Assembly (NCBI GenBank): GCA_937888805.1
Contig: CALBEY010000039.1
Location: forward strand, 1 to 64,000
DNA from: an uncultured Burkholderiaceae bacterium
GTDB taxonomy: Bacteria > Pseudomonadota > Gammaproteobacteria > Burkholderiales > Burkholderiaceae_B
DNA length: 64,000 bases
Direction of reading: 5' to 3'
Positions 44,375 to 55,351 of this stretch are shown one piece after another. A model generated the notes under the pieces. It was given only the letters and a program-made list of their open reading frames with translations, did no database searches and was not told the DNA's origin. Position 1 is the stretch's first letter. Each line of letters begins with the position of its first letter. Made by a program: the position numbers and the translations under genes.

Positions 44375-46726
44375 CTAGAATGCTGTACCAATCTGAAACT
44401 GAAAAACCTGTGTTCTATCGGTATCTTTTGCATTGAGCGCCTTGGCATAGACCAGTTGTAGCGGCCCCATGGGAGACAACCAAGAGAGACCAACCCCCGT
44501 AGAGTAACGCAAGTCACCAAAGTCGATATTGGTGTCATTGCCAGCGCCGTCTGCGCCATAAACCTGTCCGGCATCAGCAAAGACGAACAAACGAAGGGTA
44601 GGGTCACTTTTGGTACCTGGCATAGGAAAGCTGAACTGTGCATTACCGACCACTCGTTTAGAGCCACCCAAAAAGGTGCCTGTTTTGGGATCTTTGGGAC
44701 CTAAAGAGTTACCCAAATAGCCTCGCACAGTGCCAATACCGCCGGCAAACACATCTTTGGTTACGGGATAAGGATTGTCGCTGCCGTAAACCCCACCGTA
44801 GTCGAACAGGGCATTGAATCCCAGTGCGTAATCACGACCCAGTGGCACATAATGTTGGAATTGAGCGCTTAATAAGTAGTATTTAAGACTCAAGGTGCCA
44901 ACTACACCGCCTAGCCTCATGAAACTACCTTTCGTTGGGAAAAGAAGGCTATCACGGGTGTCGCTAGACCAACCGAGATTAAAAATGACTGAATTGGTGC
45001 TTTCGCCATAGTCCTGTACGTACTGAATGAAAGCTGCCGGCGCATTGGTAGAGCTTTCGTCCACGTTAATTTGGTCTGACTCGAAATTAGCACCTAAGCT
45101 AATCCGTTCAAATTCCGTGATGGGCACACCAAAACTCAAGCCACCACCTGCGGATTTGACCTCATACTCACCTGGGTTGTCCAAGCTTGGCGACACACTG
45201 CGATAGAAGACCGAAGTGCTGCGGCTGACCCCATCCAGCGTCCAGTAGGGGTCAGTGTGTGAGATGACAAATGTGCGGTTGTCTTGGCTTGTGTTTATAC
45301 TAAAATTCAGTGATGTGCCGCTACCGAATGCATTGTCTTCAGTGATACCTGCACTCAATATAACCCCATCGGTTTGACCGTACCCAATGCCTAAGTTAAT
45401 TGACCCTGTCTGGCGTTCTTCAACCGCAATGTTGACATCCACTTGATCGATTGAACCGGGCACCGGTTCAGTGGAGAGGTCAACCGATTGAAAGTAGCCC
45501 AGCCTATCAAGCCGTTCTCGAGAAAGCTTGATAGCGCCACCGTCGTACCAAGCAGACTCAAGCTGACGAATTTCGCGTCGCGCAACTGAATCACGTGTGC
45601 GCTCGTTACCTGTGATTTCAATTTTTCGTACGTAAACACGACGGCTGGGATCGACAAAAAACGTGAGATTTACCGTCAAGGCTTCTCGATTGAGCAAAGG
45701 ATTTGGATTGACGTTGGCAAAAGCGTAGCCGAGCCCGCCAAGATAGTCTCTGATGGCGACGCTACTTTCGTTCGCCTTAGCGCCTGAAAAAATTTCGCCT
45801 GCTTTGATTTTTAGTAGCGATTTAACTTCTTCGTCTAACCCAAGTAGGTTGCCAGCAATATTGACTGACTCAACCGTGTAAGGCTTGCCTTCAGAGACGC
45901 TAAGTGTGATGAAAATATCTTCACGGTTTGGTGAGATGGTGACTTGCGGTGTCTCCATCCGAAACTCGAGGTATCCCCGATCGAGGTAATACGACCGAAT
46001 GGTTTCCATGTCGGCGGCGAGCTTTTCGCTCGAGTATCTGTCTGTTTGGGTGTACCACGTCAAGTAGCCACTCGTCGTTAAAGACATCAGGTCCAGTAGA
46101 CGGCTTTGCGAGAAAGCGTCATTGCCGATGATTTTAATTTCCTTGATTTTGGCAATTGAACCCTCAAAGATATCGAAGTTCACGCCGATACGGTTGCGTG
46201 GCAGCGGTGTCGTGGTTGCTGTAATTTCCACACCGTACTTACCCTTGCTTAGGTATTGTTGCTTAAGCTCGAGCTCGGCTTGTTCGAGCATGGCTTGGTC
46301 AAAAATGCGCCCGTCACCAAAACCCACTTGCCGCAGTGATTCGATAATATCCTTGGATTCAAACTCTCGCATGCCCGTGAATGACACGGAGGCGATTACA
46401 GGTCGCTCTTGAACACTTACGACGACGATATTGTTAACCGTGCTGATTCGTACATCACTAAAAAAACCGGTTGCATACAATTGACGAATGGTTTCAGTGG
46501 CCATTTCTTCAGAAAAAAGCTCACCGATGGTCACCGGAATGTAAGCGAAAACAATGCCAGTCTCAGTGCGTTGTATACCGTCAACCCGAATGTCTTTGAC
46601 AACAAATGGGCTAAAAGCAAGCGTGGCGGAGGAAAATAACAAAACCAAACCCAGCACAGCCAGACGGGCGAGGTGAACTGGCGCCAACAGACGTGTCATG
46701 GCTGGGCGACGAGTAAGTGAGGGCAT
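44375..46726 (-). CDS. bamA: Outer membrane protein assembly factor BamA
   Basis: BamA inserts beta-barrel proteins into the outer membrane. The 783-residue protein has a signal region (LARLAVLGLVLLFSSATLAF), five POTRA domains (first: FVVKDIRVDGIQRTETG) and a C-terminal barrel with the VRGY-type motif in GGIGTVRGYLGNSLGP and the terminal Phe of QFQIGTAF. I chose ATG at 46726, which follows GGAG by ten bases; ATG at 46753 and the later MTRLLAP are alternatives. It lies 63 bases after rseP. Confidence 0.95.
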   Translation of the reverse strand: MPSLTRRPAMTRLLAPVHLARLAVLGLVLLFSSATLAFSPFVVKDIRVDGIQRTETGIVFAYIPVTIGELFSEEMATETIRQLYATGFFSDVRISTVNNIVVVSVQERPVIASVSFTGMREFESKDIIESLRQVGFGDGRIFDQAMLEQAELELKQQYLSKGKYGVEITATTTPLPRNRIGVNFDIFEGSIAKIKEIKIIGNDAFSQSRLLDLMSLTTSGYLTWYTQTDRYSSEKLAADMETIRSYYLDRGYLEFRMETPQVTISPNREDIFITLSVSEGKPYTVESVNIAGNLLGLDEEVKSLLKIKAGEIFSGAKANESSVAIRDYLGGLGYAFANVNPNPLLNREALTVNLTFFVDPSRRVYVRKIEITGNERTRDSVARREIRQLESAWYDGGAIKLSRERLDRLGYFQSVDLSTEPVPGSIDQVDVNIAVEERQTGSINLGIGYGQTDGVILSAGITEDNAFGSGTSLNFSINTSQDNRTFVISHTDPYWTLDGVSRSTSVFYRSVSPSLDNPGEYEVKSAGGGLSFGVPITEFERISLGANFESDQINVDESSTNAPAAFIQYVQDYGESTNSVIFNLGWSSDTRDSLLFPTKGSFMRLGGVVGTLSLKYYLLSAQFQHYVPLGRDYALGFNALFDYGGVYGSDNPYPVTKDVFAGGIGTVRGYLGNSLGPKDPKTGTFLGGSKRVVGNAQFSFPMPGTKSDPTLRLFVFADAGQVYGADGAGNDTNIDFGDLRYSTGVGLSWLSPMGPLQLVYAKALNAKDTDRTQVFQFQIGTAF

Positions 46727-46789
46727 GCAGGCAGTTCTCCGTCCAACGGACACATTAAAATCAAGATTGTATTTTACGGGACATTACAA

Positions 46790-48118
46790 CTAACTCAAAA
46801 GACGGGTTAAATCGTTAAAAATTGCTAAGGTCATGAGGCCAGCGAGCACAAACACCCCTGCCCTTTGTCCGACCTCCAACCACTTGGCTGGAGCGGGTTT
46901 ACCGCGAACCATTTCAATCATGTAAAACATCAAATGACCGCCGTCAAGCATGGGGATGGGCAACAAGTTTAGGACACCAATACTGACGCTAACCAGAGCA
47001 ATAAATGCAATATAAGAGGCCAGACCAATCCGCGCAGTTTGGCCGGCATAGTCTGCAATCGTCACTGGCCCACTGATGTTTTTCCAAGAAACAGCGCCCG
47101 TTACCATCTTGCCTAGCATTTTTAAAGAAAACCAGGCTGTCTCAAACGTTCTGACGCTGCCTTGCCAGAGGCTGTCAATTGGACCGTATTGAACGGTCAC
47201 CATGGGCACATCAGAGCCTAGCGAGACACCGATTCGGCCTACCGCTTGGCCGTCGTTAGTCTGTGTGAGTTGCGGTGTCACAGACAAGCTGATTTGCTCA
47301 CCAGCCCGACGAATCGTCATGGGCAGCACCTCGCCAGCACTCCTTTGAACCAGATCAATCATCTGAGGCACATTTGGATCCTGCAAAGAGCCAATCGATT
47401 GAACGATGTCACCCGTCTGAAGGCCAACCGTCGCTGCAACACCGCCGGCTTGAACTTGCCCGATAACAGGCAATCCCGTGTTTAAGCCAACACCAGCAAT
47501 CGCTAAGGCGTCTGTATCGGGTTCTGCACCTGAGGCCGGCATGATCAAAGTGATTGGTGTCTTTCGGTCAAAGCGCTCTACCGTTAATTCGACCCTGCCA
47601 CCAGAGACGCTCTGATCGAGCATTTGCCATCGCACATCGCGCCATGAGGTGACCGCTTGGCCATCGATTGAAATGATGCGATCACCGGCTTGTATGCCTG
47701 CCATTTGCGCAGCGCTATCAGCAGCGGGTGCCGCTAAAATCGGGGCCGGCTCTTCGCCACCAACCCAGCTCAGTGCGGCGTAGAGAAAGGCCGCCAAAAT
47801 AAAATTGGCCATTGGTCCCGCTGCGACAATAAAAAAACGATTTCGCACGGGCTGACTGGAAAAATCGACATTAGGCGCCGTGGGGGCAGCGTCAGGTGCT
47901 GGTTCGTCAAGCATCTTGACGTATCCACCCAGCGGAATACCAGCCACCACCCATTCGGTGCCATTTTTATCAACACGTCGCCACAGTGGCTTACCAAAGC
48001 CAACAGAAAATCGCAGAACCTTCACGCCACAGCGCCGAGCCGCCCAATAATGACCAAGCTCATGAAAGGTAATGAGAATGCCGAGCGCAAATAGAAAAGA
48101 GAGAATGGTGGTGATCAT
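46790..48118 (-). CDS. rseP: Intramembrane zinc protease RseP
   Basis: RseP is a site-2 protease that cleaves the anti-sigma factor RseA and remnant signal peptides. The 442-residue protein has the HExxH site [15 protein letters not shown] (His19, Glu20, His23), two PDZ domains ([15 protein letters not shown] and [11 protein letters not shown]), and the second metal motif [13 protein letters not shown], with four membrane segments. It overlaps dxr by four bases. Confidence 0.96.
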   Translation of the reverse strand: MITTILSFLFALGILITFHELGHYWAARRCGVKVLRFSVGFGKPLWRRVDKNGTEWVVAGIPLGGYVKMLDEPAPDAAPTAPNVDFSSQPVRNRFFIVAAGPMANFILAAFLYAALSWVGGEEPAPILAAPAADSAAQMAGIQAGDRIISIDGQAVTSWRDVRWQMLDQSVSGGRVELTVERFDRKTPITLIMPASGAEPDTDALAIAGVGLNTGLPVIGQVQAGGVAATVGLQTGDIVQSIGSLQDPNVPQMIDLVQRSAGEVLPMTIRRAGEQISLSVTPQLTQTNDGQAVGRIGVSLGSDVPMVTVQYGPIDSLWQGSVRTFETAWFSLKMLGKMVTGAVSWKNISGPVTIADYAGQTARIGLASYIAFIALVSVSIGVLNLLPIPMLDGGHLMFYMIEMVRGKPAPAKWLEVGQRAGVFVLAGLMTLAIFNDLTRLLS

Positions 48119-49347
48119 GCGTTATGCACTCGCTCTGAAAAAGAGGAATCTGCGTTTTGACAAAGCGCTCGCGCAAAGGTTCGGGCTTGTTGGTCTCGCT
48201 GCATAACGTCCTCTAAGCTTGAAACGGAAGACTGCGATTGGCCTGCTTCCCAATCAAGGGTTTTTTCAATGACACGCGCAATACTTAAATAAGGCAACCT
48301 TCGATCAAGAAAGGCGGCCACGGCAATTTCATTGGCTGCGTTTAACGCAATGCAACTCGACTGCCCTTGACGCAAAGCCTCATAGGCCAGAGCAAGACAA
48401 GGATAACGATCAACTTGCACAGCGCTGAACTCGAGCCGCCCCAGCGCAACCAAGTCTAACCCGGCCACACCGGCTGCGATACGATCTGGAAAACCTAACG
48501 CATAGGCAATCGGTGTGCGCATGTCAGGATTGCCCATTTGAGCCAGAACCGATCCGTCATGGTACTGCACCATTGAATGAACGACACTTTGGGGGTGAAT
48601 AACGACGTCGATTCGATCAGCCGGCATGGCGAATAACCAATGTGCCTCAATGACCTCAAGCCCTTTGTTGAGCATGGTTGCTGAATCTACTGATATTTTT
48701 TGACCCATATCCCAATTTGGGTGATCACAGGCCTGTTCAGGCGTGACGTGTGCCAAACCATCAAGGGCATAAGTTCTAAAGGGCCCGCCCGATGCCGTCA
48801 GGATAATCCGATCGACACCAGCAGCGGGTTCCAAGCAAGCCAAGGATTGACCAACGGTTGGCAGACACTGGAAAATGGCATTGTGCTCACTGTCAATTGG
48901 CAGGAGTTCGGCCTGATGGGTTTTGACGGCATCCATAAAGAGCGAGCCTGCCGCGACCAATGCCTCTTTGTTGGCCAACAGTACGCGCTTACCCGCGCAT
49001 GCCGCCGCCAACGCAGCGGGCAAACCCGCAATGCCAACAATGGCAGCCATCACCACATCTGTTTCGTGATCTGCCGCCGTTTGTGCGAGCGCTTGTTTGC
49101 CAACCCTGATTTCAGGTTGCGGTTGCCCAAGTCCAAAAAACTGTTTGAAAGCTTCAGCGGCGACGTCATCGGGAACGACGACACAATCAGGTCGAGTTTG
49201 GCGGGCCTGTTCAGCCAATATTTGCATGCGGCGGTAGCCACTGAGCGCGTGGACACGAAACCTATCGGGATGACGCAACACCACATCAATCGTGCTTTGA
49301 CCGATTGAGCCCGTTGAGCCAAGAATGGTGATATTTTTTTGAGTCAT
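48115..49347 (-). CDS. dxr: 1-deoxy-D-xylulose 5-phosphate reductoisomerase
   Basis: Dxr makes 2-C-methylerythritol 4-phosphate, the committed step of isoprenoid synthesis by the MEP pathway. The 410-residue protein has the NADPH motif [15 protein letters not shown], the metal-site [23 protein letters not shown] and [20 protein letters not shown]. The ATG at 49347 overlaps the cdsA stop (ATGA). It feeds precursors to uppS in the same block. Confidence 0.96.
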   Translation of the reverse strand: MTQKNITILGSTGSIGQSTIDVVLRHPDRFRVHALSGYRRMQILAEQARQTRPDCVVVPDDVAAEAFKQFFGLGQPQPEIRVGKQALAQTAADHETDVVMAAIVGIAGLPAALAAACAGKRVLLANKEALVAAGSLFMDAVKTHQAELLPIDSEHNAIFQCLPTVGQSLACLEPAAGVDRIILTASGGPFRTYALDGLAHVTPEQACDHPNWDMGQKISVDSATMLNKGLEVIEAHWLFAMPADRIDVVIHPQSVVHSMVQYHDGSVLAQMGNPDMRTPIAYALGFPDRIAAGVAGLDLVALGRLEFSAVQVDRYPCLALAYEALRQGQSSCIALNAANEIAVAAFLDRRLPYLSIARVIEKTLDWEAGQSQSSVSSLEDVMQRDQQARTFARALCQNADSSFSERVHNA

Positions 49348-50183
49348 CGATACCAAAAATCACTGACGAGTAAAAAGGCTACCGGCACAACGGCGAGAAC
49401 CGCATCAACTCGATCGTAAACGCCGCCATGGCCCGGTAATAATCGACCGGAATCCTTGACTCCGGCGCAGCGCTTGAGAAGAGATTCGTACAAATCACCC
49501 AAAACAGAAACTGAACCCAGCAAACCGCCAACCAAGACAAGCCCCAAAAAGCCCCACTGGTTAAGCACATCTGCGGCATAACTACCCGCCCATTGTGACG
49601 AGACTAGCATCCAAAGTACCACGCCAGCAATCCCGATCAGTGCGCCCTCTCTGGTCTTACCGGGGCTGATGGTTGGCGCCAGTTTGTGGCGACCAAACTG
49701 ACGGCCGCCAAAGTAGGCGAAAATATCGGCAATCCAGACAATGGTCAGCAAGGAAATCAGTGGCCACGCACCAGACTGTATCCATGTCAGCCCTAAAACC
49801 CCCCAGGTGGCAAACAAACAAATGGGCGCAAAAAGTGCCCAGCTTTGCAGGGGTTTCGTGCTTTTGACCAAAAGTGTAAAAGTTGGGATGATTAATAACC
49901 ACATCACAGCTGTCAAAGTGACACAGACGTGCCAAATGGACCAAATCGCAGGCGGCTCGACTTGCCAGAGCCAGCCCTGATAAAGGGTCAACGCCAAAAT
50001 CGCAACCGAAATCATCCAGGCCAAGCTCTGCCGATTGGGTAAAGTCAGTTTGATCCACTCATAGGCCGCAGCCGCGACCGTCAAACTCATGAATATCAAG
50101 AGGGGCCACTTGGATTGAACGGACAGGGCAAAAACCAAAATCGCCAACAGTACGATAGCGGTGATGACACGTTGGGCTAGCAT
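49344..50183 (-). CDS. cdsA: Phosphatidate cytidylyltransferase
   Basis: CdsA makes CDP-diacylglycerol for phospholipid synthesis. The 279-residue membrane protein has about eight hydrophobic segments and the C-terminal signature [20 protein letters not shown] with the metal-binding acids. It starts 3 bases after the uppS stop and overlaps dxr. Confidence 0.95.
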   Translation of the reverse strand: MLAQRVITAIVLLAILVFALSVQSKWPLLIFMSLTVAAAAYEWIKLTLPNRQSLAWMISVAILALTLYQGWLWQVEPPAIWSIWHVCVTLTAVMWLLIIPTFTLLVKSTKPLQSWALFAPICLFATWGVLGLTWIQSGAWPLISLLTIVWIADIFAYFGGRQFGRHKLAPTISPGKTREGALIGIAGVVLWMLVSSQWAGSYAADVLNQWGFLGLVLVGGLLGSVSVLGDLYESLLKRCAGVKDSGRLLPGHGGVYDRVDAVLAVVPVAFLLVSDFWYR

Positions 50184-50186
50184 CGA

Positions 50187-50957
50187 TTATGCGACTGACT
50201 GCTTGGTGGGCAGTTGGGCGCTGGTTCGACCAAAGCGTCGTTCACGCGCCTGGTACCATGTAAAGGCCTCTTGCAACTCGTTTTCTGAAAAGTCTGGCCA
50301 CAGGCAGTTGGTAAAGTAAAGTTCTGTGTAAGCCAATTGCCAAATCAAAAAATTCGATATCCGCTGTTCGCCACCGGTTCTGATAAACAAATCAGGCTCA
50401 GGCGCCCAACTCATGCACAGGTGAGAAGCCAGGGTCTGCTCATCAATTACCGATGGATCTTTTGCAAGTTCAGGCGAGTGTTCCAGCATCGCTTTGGTGG
50501 CTTGCACGACATCCCATCTACCACCGTAATTGGCAGCGATCGTAAGATGCAACTTATCGTTTGCCGCCGTTGTTTGTTGCGCCTGCGCGATCATACCTTG
50601 TAGCTTGGGATCAAATCTTGAGAGGTCGCCCACCACGCGAAGCCTGACATCATGCTCTTTCAACTGTGCCACTTCTCGATCAAGTGCTTGCACGAAAAGG
50701 CGCATCAGAAGTGACACTTCATCGGCTGGCCGGCGCCAGTTTTCTGAACTGAAAGCGAACAGGGTCAGGTGTGACACGTTTTTATTGCGACAGTATTCAA
50801 CGACCTTTCTGACGGCCCGAACCCCTTTGGCATGACCGGCCGTTCTGGGAAGGTGACGGTTTAGCGCCCATCGGCCGTTGCCATCCATGATAATGGCTAC
50901 GTGAGTCGGCACAGCTGACACGCTAGGGATTTCTTGAGTTGAGCTGACAGGTTTCAA
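50187..50957 (-). CDS. uppS: Isoprenyl transferase (undecaprenyl diphosphate synthase)
   Basis: UppS builds the C55 lipid carrier for cell-wall and O-antigen synthesis by cis-condensation. The 256-residue protein has [17 protein letters not shown] with the catalytic Asp, [29 protein letters not shown] and the C-terminal [15 protein letters not shown]. It lies 13 bases after frr. Confidence 0.96.
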   Translation of the reverse strand: MKPVSSTQEIPSVSAVPTHVAIIMDGNGRWALNRHLPRTAGHAKGVRAVRKVVEYCRNKNVSHLTLFAFSSENWRRPADEVSLLMRLFVQALDREVAQLKEHDVRLRVVGDLSRFDPKLQGMIAQAQQTTAANDKLHLTIAANYGGRWDVVQATKAMLEHSPELAKDPSVIDEQTLASHLCMSWAPEPDLFIRTGGEQRISNFLIWQLAYTELYFTNCLWPDFSENELQEAFTWYQARERRFGRTSAQLPTKQSVA

Positions 50958-50970
50958 GTGACGCTGTCCT

Positions 50971-51531
50971 TCAAACCTTCATGATTTCAGCTTCTTTGTC
51001 AGTCACCATCTTATCAATATCGGTTACAAACTGATCGGTTAATTTTTGAATACGCTCTTGAGCTCGGCGCTCATCGTCTTCCGAAATATCTTTGTCTTTC
51101 ACTAATTTCTTTAACGCATCGTTGGCCTCGCGGCGAAGATTACGCATGGCTACTTTGCTATCCTCACCTTCACTTCTCACGACCTTGGTCAGATCACGAC
51201 GACGCTCTTCAGTTAGCGCTGGCATTGGTACCCGGATGGTTTCACCCATGCCTTGAGGATTTAATCCAAGGTCAGATTCACGAATGGCTTTTTCAACAGC
51301 ACCAGCCATCGACTTTTCCCAAACTTGCACGGCAAGCGTTCGAGCATCAACTAAATTGACATTGGCCACTTGACTCAGCGGCGTCATGGCACCGTAATAC
51401 TCAACTTCAACGTGATCTAGGATACCCGTGTGAGCCCGACCCGTTCGTATCTTTGAAAGTGTTGATTTCAAAGCGTCAAGTGATTTAGACATTTTCGCTT
51501 GTGTTGATGAATACAGTTCTTGAACACTCAT
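50971..51531 (-). CDS. frr: Ribosome recycling factor
   Basis: RRF splits post-termination ribosomes with EF-G. The 186-residue protein starts [14 protein letters not shown] and has [17 protein letters not shown]-like and [14 protein letters not shown] segments and the C-terminal helix ending [10 protein letters not shown] chose ATG at 51531, which follows AGGA and matches the family length; the frame stays open to 51801 but overlaps pyrH. Confidence 0.96.
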   Translation of the reverse strand: MSVQELYSSTQAKMSKSLDALKSTLSKIRTGRAHTGILDHVEVEYYGAMTPLSQVANVNLVDARTLAVQVWEKSMAGAVEKAIRESDLGLNPQGMGETIRVPMPALTEERRRDLTKVVRSEGEDSKVAMRNLRREANDALKKLVKDKDISEDDERRAQERIQKLTDQFVTDIDKMVTDKEAEIMKV

Positions 51532-51574
51532 TTGAACGATTCCTAAAAAAATATCTGCTGCGTAAAATTTACGT

Positions 51575-52291
51575 CTAGACGTGCACCAAAGTACCCTCAT
51601 CTTCACCGTTAACCACGCGACCAAGCGCACCCGGCTTATTAATTGAGAAAACACGGATGGGTAGTTTTTGATCGCGACACAAAGCAAAGGCAGTGGCATC
51701 CATGATTTCAAGACGACGCGCAATGACGTCATCAAAACTAATGCGACCGTAGCGCGTTGCTGCTGGATCTTTGTTTGGGTCGGCACTGTAAATGCCGTCA
51801 ACTTTGGTGGCTTTCAGCACGATTTCAGCCCCAATTTCGGCGCCACGAAGGGCAGCGGCCGTATCCGTAGTAAAAAAGGGATTTCCTGTGCCCGCTGCAA
51901 AAATAACCACTTTGCCTTCTTCGAGGTAACGAAGTGCTTTTGGGCGAATGTAGGGCTCAACAACCTGCTCAATGTTCAGGGCCGATTGCACACGAGCATC
52001 AACGGACTGGTGCTTTAATGCGTCTTGTAAGGCTAATGCGTTCATCACGGTAGCCATCATGCCCATGTAGTCAGCCGTCGCACGATCCATGCCTTGGGCA
52101 CCGGGCGCGACGCCACGAAAGATGTTACCGCCACCAATAACGATGGCTAGTTGTACGCCAAGATGAGCAACAGCGCTGACTTCTTCGGTCATGCGGACAA
52201 TCGTGGCGCGATTGATACCAAACGAATCGTCACCCATGAGGGCTTCGCCGGACAGTTTTAACAAGACTCTTTTATGACGATGGCCTGACAT
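51575..52291 (-). CDS. pyrH: UMP kinase
   Basis: PyrH phosphorylates UMP to UDP. The 238-residue amino-acid-kinase fold protein begins [18 protein letters not shown] and has [49 protein letters not shown] and [13 protein letters not shown]. It follows tsf beyond a probable terminator at 52385-52425, and precedes frr by 43 bases. Confidence 0.97.
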   Translation of the reverse strand: MSGHRHKRVLLKLSGEALMGDDSFGINRATIVRMTEEVSAVAHLGVQLAIVIGGGNIFRGVAPGAQGMDRATADYMGMMATVMNALALQDALKHQSVDARVQSALNIEQVVEPYIRPKALRYLEEGKVVIFAAGTGNPFFTTDTAAALRGAEIGAEIVLKATKVDGIYSADPNKDPAATRYGRISFDDVIARRLEIMDATAFALCRDQKLPIRVFSINKPGALGRVVNGEDEGTLVHV

Positions 52292-52384
52292 ATTTGAATC
52301 CTTTTAAGGCGAGTGGTGAGGTTCAGTTTATACGATACGCTCGCCATATCGGCGAACAAATACGTCTAAGGCGCAGCTGCAACA

Positions 52385-52425
52385 TAAAAACGGACTGCTA
52401 GACATCGAGGTCCCTGCAGTCCGTT
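52385..52425 (-). terminator. Terminator between tsf and pyrH
   Basis: On the minus strand ACGGACTGC (52424-52416) pairs with GCAGTCCGT (52398-52390) around a 17-base loop, followed by a T5 run (52390-52386). It lies about 60 bases after the tsf stop and should limit read-through from rpsB-tsf into pyrH. Confidence 0.8.
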
Positions 52426-52486
52426 AGGCATATTAAAAAGAAACCAGCTAGGCAAAATAGATAAACTAACGGAATATGCTTAAAGT

Positions 52487-53365
52487 TTATGCGTTACCAG
52501 AAGCTGCGGCAGCGACCTCTGCCGCAAAATCTGATACTTTTTTCTCAATACCTTCGCCCACGACATACATTTCGAAAGACTGAACTGATGCACCTTTCTC
52601 TTTAAGCATTTGCGCAACCGATTGTTTATCGTTCTTAACAAACATCTGCGACAACAAAGCGACTTCTTTCAGGTATTTTTGAACCGAGCCTTCAACCATT
52701 TTCTCAACGATTTCAGCGGGTTTACCTGACTCGGCGGCCTTTTGACGGGCGACAGAGCGCTCGGCTTCTTTGTCCGCCTCGGGTACGCCTGTCTCATCAA
52801 TGGCACGAGGCTTTGTGGCTGCGATGTGCATGGCAAGATCTTTGCCCACATCCTCGCTTCCTGCAAACTCAACCATCACACCAATTTTGCCGCCATGGAC
52901 ATAGCTAGCGAGCGAGTGTTCTGTGGCCATGCGTTTGAATCGGCGAATGGCGATGTTCTCACCAATTTTGCCAACAAGCGCTGTGCGCGTTGTCTCAACA
53001 GAGCCGTCACCCATCGGTAGCGCTGAAAGTGCAGCCACATCGCTGGGGTTTTGAGTCATGACCAATTTAGCTATTGCCTGGGCAAAGCCGATGAAGTCAT
53101 CGTTTTTCGCAACGAAGTCAGTCTCACAGTTGATCTCAACAATGGCGCCAGTTTTGCCTGCGGCGTCAATCGTTAAACCAATCAGCCCTTCGGCGGTTAC
53201 GCGTGAAGCTGCTTTGCTGGCTTTGCCGCCTAGCTTGACGCGTAGCACTTCTTCAGCCCGTGCCATGTCGCCACCAGCCTCGGTTAATGCTTTTTTGCAC
53301 TCCATCATGGGTGCGTCTGTTTTCTCACGCAATGCTTTGACCATTGCGGCAGTAATTTCAGCCAT
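52487..53365 (-). CDS. tsf: Elongation factor Ts
   Basis: EF-Ts recharges EF-Tu with GTP. The 292-residue protein has the N-terminal UBA-like domain ([20 protein letters not shown]), [16 protein letters not shown], and the dimerisation-type C-terminal half ([20 protein letters not shown]). It starts ATG 53365 behind GGAG. rpsB lies 104 bases upstream, with two intercistronic hairpins between. Confidence 0.97.
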   Translation of the reverse strand: MAEITAAMVKALREKTDAPMMECKKALTEAGGDMARAEEVLRVKLGGKASKAASRVTAEGLIGLTIDAAGKTGAIVEINCETDFVAKNDDFIGFAQAIAKLVMTQNPSDVAALSALPMGDGSVETTRTALVGKIGENIAIRRFKRMATEHSLASYVHGGKIGVMVEFAGSEDVGKDLAMHIAATKPRAIDETGVPEADKEAERSVARQKAAESGKPAEIVEKMVEGSVQKYLKEVALLSQMFVKNDKQSVAQMLKEKGASVQSFEMYVVGEGIEKKVSDFAAEVAAAASGNA

Positions 53366-53393
53366 ATTTGCTCCGTGTTTATTGACAAGTCGC

Positions 53394-53459
53394 GCAAAGC
53401 ACCAAATTGGGTGCTTTGCCCTAAGTAATTCGTAAATCCCGTACTGACATGCACGGGAT
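53394..53459 (-). other. Two tandem hairpins between rpsB and tsf
   Basis: GCAAAGCACC (53394-53403) pairs with GGTGCTTTGC (53410-53419), and ATCCCGT (53436-53442) pairs with ACGGGAT (53453-53459). Neither has a T-run on the minus strand. They may adjust the S2:Ts ratio or mark RNA processing. Confidence 0.6.
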
Positions 53460-53469
53460 AGTCATCGAC

Positions 53470-54228
53470 TTAGGCCTGCTCTTCGTTGGCATCTTCTTGC
53501 AGCTCAACGAATTCTTCGCCTTCTGTGATGCTTTCAACCAAACCATTAAGGCTTTGTTGACGTCCTTCTAGGACAGCATCAGCCATGCCGCTGGCGTACA
53601 AGGTGATGGCTTTTGCGGAATCATCGTTGCCGGGAATGATAAAGTCAATGCCGTCAGGTGAGTGATTGGTGTCCACGATGGCAATCACTGGGATCCCCAG
53701 TGTGTGAGCCTCTGCGACGGCAATCTTGTGGTAACCAACATCGACCATAAAGATCGCGGCGGGCAAACCGTTCATGTCTTTGATGCCACCAATTGACTTG
53801 TTGAGCTTGGTCATTTCACGCTCAAACATCAGTCCCTCTTTTTTCGACATACGCTCTAAGGCACCGTCAGCGGCCATCACTTCCATGTCTTTCAGGCGCT
53901 TGATTGAGCTCTTGACCGTTTTAAAGTTGGTCAACATGCCACCGAGCCAACGACTGTCAACGAAGGGCATGCCACAGCGTTGCGCTTGCTCAGCAATGAT
54001 GTCGCGAGCTGCACGCTTGGTGCCGACGAACAACACGTTGCCATTTTTAGCTGAAATCGAACGCACGAACTTGACGGCTTCCGTGTATTTAACGACAGTC
54101 TGCTCAAGGTTAATAATGTGGATTTTGTTGCGGTGCCCAAAAATATAGGGTGCCATTTTGGGGTTCCAATACCGCGTTTGGTGTCCAAAGTGCACACCTG
54201 CTTCTAACATTTCACGCATTAACGACAT
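53470..54228 (-). CDS. rpsB: 30S ribosomal protein S2
   Basis: S2 binds the back of the 30S head and is needed for S1 binding. The 252-residue protein starts [20 protein letters not shown] after three residues, and has [39 protein letters not shown] and [22 protein letters not shown] cut into two motifs. It starts behind TTGGAG. It opens a sixteen-gene minus-strand block. An upstream leader of about 125 bases can fold strongly and may serve autoregulation. Confidence 0.97.
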   Translation of the reverse strand: MSLMREMLEAGVHFGHQTRYWNPKMAPYIFGHRNKIHIINLEQTVVKYTEAVKFVRSISAKNGNVLFVGTKRAARDIIAEQAQRCGMPFVDSRWLGGMLTNFKTVKSSIKRLKDMEVMAADGALERMSKKEGLMFEREMTKLNKSIGGIKDMNGLPAAIFMVDVGYHKIAVAEAHTLGIPVIAIVDTNHSPDGIDFIIPGNDDSAKAITLYASGMADAVLEGRQQSLNGLVESITEGEEFVELQEDANEEQA

Positions 54229-54255
54229 TTAAATCTCCAAGGGTTGGTTCTAGCA

Positions 54256-54320
54256 CTGTTGCTGCACTGGCGATTTGCCAGCACCCTGGTGCAACAGCGC
54301 GCGATTTGGTAGCACCAAAT
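54256..54320 (-). promoter_or_regulatory. Structured rpsB mRNA leader
   Basis: CTGTTGC (54256-54262) can pair with GCAACAG (54291-54297) enclosing an inner stem CTGGC/GCCAG (54267-54271 with 54277-54281). A second hairpin, ATTTGGT/ACCAAAT (54304-54310 with 54314-54320), has a three-base loop. S2 autoregulation through such leaders is known in other bacteria; here it is inferred from structure and position. Confidence 0.5.
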
Positions 54321-54359
54321 GCCTTGTATCATTGGTATTGGTGTGCTTTTATAAGCAGC

Positions 54360-54388
54360 ATAGTAATGACGAAAGCCACTCGGAACAA
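54360..54388 (-). promoter_or_regulatory. Candidate rpsB promoter
   Basis: On the minus strand TTGTTC (54388-54383), 17 bases, then TACTAT (54365-54360) fit a sigma-70 promoter with transcription starting about 125 bases before the rpsB ATG. Each hexamer is an imperfect match. Confidence 0.35.
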
Positions 54389-54541
54389 CCGCTAATCCCG
54401 CGGTATCAGCCCAGTTTTTGAGGCCAATTTTGTGGGAAAGCCTATAATTCTAACTGTTTTCTTGCCAAAGGCTCAAGTTGCATCACATTTTGCCGCTTAA
54501 ACCTTCGCCGAACCCTAAACCATTCTGATTAAACCGCGCCA

Positions 54542-55351
54542 ATGCCTCTTGTTACTGACCCTGAAGACCTCGATAAAATGCGCGCTGCTTGCCGCGACGC
54601 TGCGAAAGTACTTGATTACCTCACGCCTTTTGTCAAACCCGGTATTTCTACTGGGGATTTAGACCGTTTAACGCTCGCATTCATAACCGACGTTCTAAAG
54701 GTTGAATCAGCAACGATAGGCTATGCCCCGCCAGGTTACCCACCGTTTCCTGGTGCCATTTGTACGTCAGTCAATCATCAGGTTTGTCACGGTATTCCCG
54801 GTGAAAAAGTCTTGAAAGCCGGTGATATCGTGAACATTGACGTGACGATCATCAAGGACGGTTGGTTTGGCGATACCAGTCGGATGTATTTTGTGGGTGA
54901 GCCTTCCATTCAAGCCAAGCGGCTCACCGAAACCACCTTTGAGTGCATGTGGCTTGGTATCGAACAAGTCAAACCAGGTCAAACGCTAGGCGATATCGGT
55001 CATGCGATTCAACAACATGCTGAGTCCAAAGGCTACTCCGTGGTACGTGAGTTTTGCGGCCACGGCATTGGCACGAAATTTCATCAGGATCCCCAAATTC
55101 TCCATTACGGTCGCCCCAAATCAGGACAAGTTTTGGAGCCGGGTCTGATTTTCACCATCGAGCCAATGATTAACGCCGGTCGGCGTGAAATCCGTCAGTT
55201 GTCTGACGGCTGGACGGTCGTGACACGCGACCACAGCTTATCGGCCCAATGGGAACACACCGTCTTGGTTACTGAGTTGGGGGTTGAGGTCCTAACCATT
55301 TCAGACGGCATGCCCGCAAAACCCGCTCTATTGGCTCAACCACACGCATGA
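54542..55351 (+). CDS. map: Methionine aminopeptidase type I
   Basis: Map removes the initiator methionine. The 269-residue protein has all five metal ligands: the two Asp in NIDVTIIKDGWFGDTSRM, His in FCGHGIGTKFHQDP, Glu in FTIEPMINAG and Glu in WEHTVLVTE. There is no N-terminal extension. It is divergent from rpsB, a common arrangement, and overlaps glnD by four bases (ATGA). Confidence 0.96.
   Translation: MPLVTDPEDLDKMRAACRDAAKVLDYLTPFVKPGISTGDLDRLTLAFITDVLKVESATIGYAPPGYPPFPGAICTSVNHQVCHGIPGEKVLKAGDIVNIDVTIIKDGWFGDTSRMYFVGEPSIQAKRLTETTFECMWLGIEQVKPGQTLGDIGHAIQQHAESKGYSVVREFCGHGIGTKFHQDPQILHYGRPKSGQVLEPGLIFTIEPMINAGRREIRQLSDGWTVVTRDHSLSAQWEHTVLVTELGVEVLTISDGMPAKPALLAQPHA

Larger units (their letters stand above)
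54229..54541. other. 313-base divergent gap between rpsB and map
   Basis: No gene lies here. The left part is the structured rpsB leader. A candidate rpsB promoter sits at 54360-54388. The right part, upstream of map, shows no clear promoter or Shine-Dalgarno. Confidence 0.6.

Noticed and set aside
48700-49308. 202-codon open frame on the plus strand across dxr
   Set aside because: It lies wholly antisense to dxr, whose motifs are clear, and shows no protein features.
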